Shown in pieces: positions 8,109 to 10,985 of a stretch of 10,985 nucleotides of DNA. The notes beneath the pieces are model-generated. The model worked only from the letters and a program-made list of their open reading frames with translations. It was not told the DNA's origin and ran no database searches. Numbering within the stretch: position 1 is the stretch's first letter; each line of letters opens with the position of its first letter. The position numbers and the translations under genes are program-made. Source of the DNA: UBA5905 sp964609975 (GTDB lineage Bacteria > Bacillota > Clostridia > Oscillospirales > Acutalibacteraceae); NCBI GenBank assembly GCA_964609975.1, contig CAZSTR010000039.1:1-10985 (forward strand), in the 5' to 3' direction.

Positions 8109-8118
8109 GGGGAGGCGG

Positions 8119-9378
8119 ATGGAAGCGATTCATATTTGGGGCGAGCATCCCTTGCGGGGTGAGGTGACGGTGCACGGGGCGAAAAACAGCGCGTTGCCGT
8201 TGCTGGCGGCCAGCCTTTTGTGCCGGGAGCCGGTTTTTTTGGAAAATTGTCCGCGGTTGTCGGATGTGGAGGCGGCGCTGAAGATTTTGCGCACGCTGGG
8301 CTGTGAAGCCCGGCGGCAGGGCGAGACGGTGTTCGTGGACGCGTCGGATTGCTCCGGGGCGCAGATTCCGGAAACGCTGATGCGGAAAATGCGCTCGTCG
8401 ATTGTGTTTCTCGGCGCGATTTTGGCGCGCCGGGGGCAGGCGGAGCTGTCCTATCCCGGCGGCTGTGAGCTTGGCCCCCGCCCTATTGATTTGCATTTGA
8501 CGGCCCTGCGGCGGCTGGGTGCTTGTATCGAGGAAAGCCACGGACGGATTTGCTGTCGGGCGGAGGGAGGCTTGCACGGGGCAGAAATCACGCTGGCCTT
8601 CCCCAGCGTGGGAGCCACTGAAAATGTGCTGTTGGCGGCCTGCTTGGCGCAGGGCGTGACGGTTTTGCGTCATGCAGCACAGGAGCCGGAGATAGATGAC
8701 CTTTGCCGTTTTCTCAACGCCTGCGGCGGCCGCATCAGTGCGCCGGAAATCGGCGTTTTGCGTATCGAGGGGGTGGAGAGCCTTTGTGGCGTCCGCCACC
8801 GGGTTATGCCCGACCGCATTGAGGCGGCGACCTATCTGGCGGCCGCCGCGGCCACGGGCGGCTGTGTGACGGTGAAAGGCTGTTGCCCGGCTCATTTGGC
8901 GGCGGTGCTTCCGCCGTTGGAGGAGGCCGGCTGTGGGCTGATGGTTGGCGAAACGGCGCTGACCCTGCAGGCGCCGCCGCGGCTGAAGCCGTTGGGCGCG
9001 GTGCGCACTATGCCCTATCCCGGCTTTCCGACGGATGCCGGGGCGCCGTTTTTGGCGGCTGCCTGTGTGGCGGAGGGAACCAGCGTTTTTGTGGAAAGCA
9101 TTTTTGAAAATCGGTATAAATTGGTGGATGAGCTGACACGCATGGGTGCGCGGGTGCGCGTGGACGGCCGCATGGCGGTCGTGGAGGGAAGCGACCGCCT
9201 GCAGGGTGCGGCGGTGAAATGCACAGATTTGCGAGGCGGCGCCGGATTGGTTGTGGCGGCGCTGGCGGCGAGCGGCGAGACGGTGATCACCGACCTGCGC
9301 CATCTCGACCGGGGGTATATGGAGCTGGAAGGTTCTCTGCGCCGTTTGCAGGCGCACATCGAACGGACGGACGGATAG
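8119..9378 (+). CDS. murA: MurA, UDP-GlcNAc 1-carboxyvinyltransferase
   Basis: This 419-residue cytoplasmic enzyme transfers enolpyruvate from phosphoenolpyruvate to UDP-GlcNAc, the first committed step of peptidoglycan synthesis. Key residues match Escherichia coli MurA almost number for number: Lys22 and Asn23 in HGAKNSALP, the loop cysteine Cys116 in PGGCELGPRPIDLH (E. coli Cys115), Asp306 in FPTDAGAP (E. coli Asp305), and Arg398 in HLDRGY (E. coli Arg397). The cysteine predicts fosfomycin sensitivity. An oddity is TDAGAP, where homologues usually have TD-Met/Leu-Gln. Clostridia often carry two MurA paralogues; whether a second exists cannot be seen. The ribosome site GGGGGAGG (8108-8115) is purine-rich but close, three to six bases from ATG 8119. 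The gene occupies the place where Bacillus has murB. Confidence 0.95.
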   Translation: MEAIHIWGEHPLRGEVTVHGAKNSALPLLAASLLCREPVFLENCPRLSDVEAALKILRTLGCEARRQGETVFVDASDCSGAQIPETLMRKMRSSIVFLGAILARRGQAELSYPGGCELGPRPIDLHLTALRRLGACIEESHGRICCRAEGGLHGAEITLAFPSVGATENVLLAACLAQGVTVLRHAAQEPEIDDLCRFLNACGGRISAPEIGVLRIEGVESLCGVRHRVMPDRIEAATYLAAAAATGGCVTVKGCCPAHLAAVLPPLEEAGCGLMVGETALTLQAPPRLKPLGAVRTMPYPGFPTDAGAPFLAAACVAEGTSVFVESIFENRYKLVDELTRMGARVRVDGRMAVVEGSDRLQGAAVKCTDLRGGAGLVVAALAASGETVITDLRHLDRGYMELEGSLRRLQAHIERTDG

Positions 9379-9404
9379 AACGGGCACGAAAGGGAGAGGG
9401 GAAA

Positions 9405-10412
9405 ATGAAGCAAAGGACACGGCCGCCGGCAACGGCGCAAAGCAGAAACGGCGCAAAGGGCGCCGCGGCCAGAAAGCGCCCGACGAACACGCGGGCGGAG
9501 GTGCGGCGCCGTCGCCGCCGTCGGCGGAGGCTGATGGGGCTGTTGATTTTGCTTACCGGCGGTTTACTGATTGCGCTGGTGGTGGCGCTGGTGGCTTTAC
9601 ATATCACCGGGCGGGTGGCGCAAAGCAACGGGACGCCCCTGTCCTTTCTGTCGGTGAAGGAAATCACCGTCGAGGGGGACACACGCTATTCCAAGGAGGA
9701 GCTGATTGAGGCCAGCGGGATATATGTGGGAGAGAGCCTGCTGGTGGTGAACAAGGTGCAGGCGCATGATGCGCTGTTGCGCCGGTTCCCCTATTTGGAG
9801 TGGGTGGAAATTAGCAATGTGTCCTTCTCCAGAATTCAAATTTTGGTAAAGGAGGCCGAGCCGCTGGGTGCGGTGGAAACGGCAGAGGGCTATGTGATTC
9901 TCGGAAGCAACAACCATGCGCTGGAAATCGTCAGCGCAGAGGCGCTGGACGAGAATTTGGTGAAAATCTATGGGGCACAGCCGGAGCAGGTGGCTTTGGG
10001 CGAGCCGTTGCTGGACGAGCGGAGCAAAAAAATCGTGGATGCACTGATGGCGGCGGTTGAGGAACATGGCGTGGAGACGCTGACGCGGATGGATTTGTCG
10101 GAAAAAACCAATATCCGCGCGGTGTGGCGCGAGCAAATTCTGTTGGTGTTCGGGAATGAGACCAATTTAGCCGGTCAGCTGCAGGCGTTTCAAGCGATTT
10201 TGCCGACGCTTTTGAAAAACAACGGCGAAAAGGCGGTCGGAAAGCTGGATATGACCACTTATTCCGATGATGACGCGGAAAATGACCGGGCGATTTTCTC
10301 GCCGCTGGAGGAGCTGCCGTCGCTGGGCGCGGCCGCCGAAACGCCCCCGGCGGAGGAGCCGACGGATGAGACGACAAGCCCCGGCGCGTCGGATGTGTCT
10401 GCGGCGGCCTGA
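9405..10412 (+). CDS. ftsQ: DivIB/FtsQ cell division protein with POTRA domain
   Basis: This 335-residue bitopic membrane protein of the divisome, DivIB in Gram-positives, forms the regulatory complex with FtsL and DivIC that controls septal synthesis by FtsW and its PBP. Residues 1-42 form a very basic cytoplasmic tail ending in nine consecutive arginines (34-42). A membrane helix follows (about 44-66). The POTRA domain spans about 80-150, with FLSVKEITVEGDTRYSKEEL and PYLEWVEISNVSFSRIQI as the recognisable edges. The beta domain runs to about 295. The last 40 residues are rich in Pro, Glu, Thr and Ala and probably disordered. Start ATG 9405 has AAAGGGAG at 9389-9396. No ftsA or ftsZ follows, and no clear terminator is visible after its TGA. 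Confidence 0.9.
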   Translation: MKQRTRPPATAQSRNGAKGAAARKRPTNTRAEVRRRRRRRRRLMGLLILLTGGLLIALVVALVALHITGRVAQSNGTPLSFLSVKEITVEGDTRYSKEELIEASGIYVGESLLVVNKVQAHDALLRRFPYLEWVEISNVSFSRIQILVKEAEPLGAVETAEGYVILGSNNHALEIVSAEALDENLVKIYGAQPEQVALGEPLLDERSKKIVDALMAAVEEHGVETLTRMDLSEKTNIRAVWREQILLVFGNETNLAGQLQAFQAILPTLLKNNGEKAVGKLDMTTYSDDDAENDRAIFSPLEELPSLGAAAETPPAEEPTDETTSPGASDVSAAA

Positions 10413-10466
10413 ACGGGGAACACCGTAAAAAAATCGCCGAAAACAGGAAATAATCAAAAATTCTTC

Positions 10467-10495
10467 TTGCATTTATCCGGAGAATGGTGTACAAT
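10467..10495 (+). promoter_or_regulatory. Sigma-A-type promoter of the tRNA-Arg gene
   Basis: TTGCAT (10467-10472) and TACAAT (10490-10495) are separated by exactly 17 bases. The -10 matches the consensus at five of six positions. The predicted start near 10501-10502 falls about 25 bases before the mature tRNA, and the upstream flank is A/T-rich. A tandem repeat AATGGTGTA (10483-10491 and 10493-10501, 10-base period) overlaps the -10. Confidence 0.6.
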
Positions 10496-10500
10496 GGTGT

Positions 10501-10518
10501 AGCGCTTTTAAGAGCGCT
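10501..10518 (+). promoter_or_regulatory. Palindromic hairpin in the tRNA leader at the transcription start
   Basis: AGCGCTT (10501-10507) pairs with GAGCGCT (10512-10518), seven pairs with one G-U, around the loop TTAA. It begins at the predicted transcription start. It could be a 5' leader hairpin in the precursor tRNA or an operator-like palindrome. No factor can be named. Confidence 0.4.
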
Positions 10519-10525
10519 TACATTT

Positions 10526-10602
10526 CCGCCCGTGGCGAAGCTGGATATCGCAGTGGATTCCGATTCCAAAGGCCGGGGGTTCGAATCCCTCCGGGCGGGC
10601 CA
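10526..10602 (+). tRNA. tRNA-Arg (anticodon CCG), CCA encoded
   Basis: A full cloverleaf can be drawn over 77 bases. The acceptor CCGCCCG (10526-10532) pairs with CGGGCGG (10592-10598), followed by discriminator G and an encoded CCA. The D stem is GCGA/TCGC with GG in the loop. The anticodon stem is GTGGA/TCCAA with loop TTCCGAT, giving anticodon CCG at 10560-10562. The variable loop has five bases. The T stem is GGGGG/CCCTC with loop TTCGAAT. The only flaw is a G-A opposition at 27-43. It reads CGG, a very common arginine codon in the adjoining genes. It has its own promoter and terminators, so it is probably an independent unit. Confidence 0.95.
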
Positions 10603-10605
10603 AAT

Positions 10606-10658
10606 AAGTTCGATAGTTTTGATACGAGAGTATTTGAAACTATCGAACTTTCTCTTTT
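10606..10658 (+). terminator. Rho-independent terminator after tRNA-Arg
   Basis: AAGTTCGATAGTTTT (10606-10620) pairs with GAAACTATCGAACTT (10636-10650), 14 Watson-Crick pairs and one wobble. The stem continues as GATAC/GTATT capped by a GAGA tetraloop, with one bulged T. TCTCTTTT follows. This is the strongest hairpin in the window and starts three bases after the tRNA CCA. Confidence 0.85.
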
Positions 10659-10703
10659 GCCGAAAATCCTTGCAGGACAGGGGCTTTCGGCTTTTTCTAT
10701 TTT
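10659..10703 (+). terminator. Second, tandem rho-independent terminator
   Basis: GCCGAAA (10659-10665) pairs perfectly with TTTCGGC (10685-10691). A smaller hairpin TCCT/AGGA (10667-10670 with 10674-10677) sits inside it, and TTTTTCTATTTT follows (10692-10703). It directly adjoins the first terminator, so together they form a strong stop after the tRNA. Confidence 0.75.
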
Positions 10704-10856
10704 GGAGTTAGTTTCATTGTGTGCGGTAAGACACAGTAATTCGCTGTGCCTGACAGCACATTAAAATCACGCTGAAACCTTTCTTTGAGGAATAGTTTCA
10801 GTGTAACTGTAAAAGTTTCATTGTAGTAGGAATAGTTTTAGAGCGAATTGCTTCAT
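10704..10856. other. AT-rich non-coding stretch with short direct and inverted repeats
   Basis: There is no ATG on the + strand here, and minus-strand ATG frames stop within about 15 codons. Direct repeats: AGTTTCATTGT at 10710-10720 and 10814-10824, and AGGAATAGTTT at 10788-10798 and 10828-10838. Competing inverted repeats: CACAG/CTGTG (10732-10736 and 10744-10748) and TGTGC/GCACA (10745-10749, or 10720-10724, with 10756-10760). By hand count the last 245 bases of the window are about 38% GC, against clearly more than 55% in the genes. Confidence 0.6.
10761..10804 (-). terminator. Minus-strand terminator-like hairpin, convergent to the tRNA
   Basis: Read on the minus strand, ACACTGAAAC (10804-10795) pairs with GTTTCAGCGT (10778-10769), ten pairs with one wobble around a 16-base loop. 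GATTTTAA follows. The U-tract is short. The placement would suit a gene arriving from the right edge on the minus strand. Confidence 0.38.
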
Positions 10857-10985
10857 TTAGCGCGATTTCTTTTTCTTTGCCAACCAGGTGATTACCATAC
10901 TAATTGAGGAAAGAGTAAGGTAAAGCACGGTAAAGAGTATTGTTTTTTATACTTTGCGGCGTATCTGTCTTGCGGGGTTAATTTG
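10857..10985 (-). pseudogene. Possible broken 3' end of a surface-anchored (sortase-substrate-like) protein gene
   Basis: On the minus strand, the frame ending at TAA 10859-10857 encodes an uninterrupted hydrophobic run of about 21 residues (Ile at 10940 to Ala at 10878) followed by KKKKSR and stop. This is the usual shape of the membrane anchor and charged tail of a cell-wall sorting signal. The same frame has a stop at 10949-10947. In the other two frames just upstream, the pieces KLTP (10984-10973) and KTDTPQSIKNN (10971-10939) read like a damaged TPKTGDT motif. Joining them needs a one-base deletion, one inserted codon and another frame change. It may be a decayed gene, a sequencing error, or chance. 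The rest of the gene lies outside the window, and no specific function can be given. Confidence 0.28.

Noticed and set aside
7660..9456. 598-codon open frame on the minus strand opposite murG and murA
   Set aside because: It lies entirely opposite two clearly identified genes, is rich in His, Arg, Gln and Pro as shadows of GC-rich codons are, and shows no recognisable domain or ribosome site.
10484..10711. 75-codon + strand frame over the tRNA and its terminators
   Set aside because: It crosses the tRNA gene and both terminators, and no ribosome site is evident before its first ATG.

Overview
The window is a Gram-positive-type division and cell-wall (dcw) gene cluster, all on the + strand, followed by a tRNA gene and a short AT-rich non-coding stretch. 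The likely source is a GC-rich member of the Clostridia, probably Oscillospiraceae-like. This rests on gene order, a PASTA-bearing class B penicillin-binding protein, a DivIB-type FtsQ with a POTRA domain, AGGAGG-type ribosome binding sites and a DNPR-type (meso-diaminopimelate) MurE. The taxon is inferred, not proven.

Layout: the 3' end of rsmH (1-150), ftsL (195-662), a 169-base gap holding a terminator-like hairpin, a class B PBP (832-3165), murE (3191-4669), mraY (4687-5697), ftsW/spoVE (5729-6931), murG (6943-8061), murA (8119-9378) and divIB/ftsQ (9405-10412). Apart from the gap before the PBP gene, spacings are 11-57 bases, so these genes probably form one operon. Next come a promoter and tRNA-Arg(CCG) (10526-10602), two tandem rho-independent terminators (10606-10703), and an AT-rich stretch of roughly 38% GC. 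That stretch carries short repeats, a minus-strand terminator-like hairpin, and what may be the broken 3' end of a surface-anchored protein gene entering from the right.

How the genes fit together: MurA makes the first committed UDP-sugar precursor. MurE adds meso-diaminopimelate, MraY transfers the finished precursor to undecaprenyl phosphate (lipid I), and MurG makes lipid II. The SEDS protein FtsW and its partner PBP polymerise and cross-link the strands at the septum, and FtsL with DivIB scaffolds and activates that pair. murF, murD, murC, murB, ftsA and ftsZ are not in the window, so this is a reduced cluster.

I did not find a clearly new biological system. The least ordinary signals are the possible attenuator in front of the PBP gene and the structured region after the tRNA.
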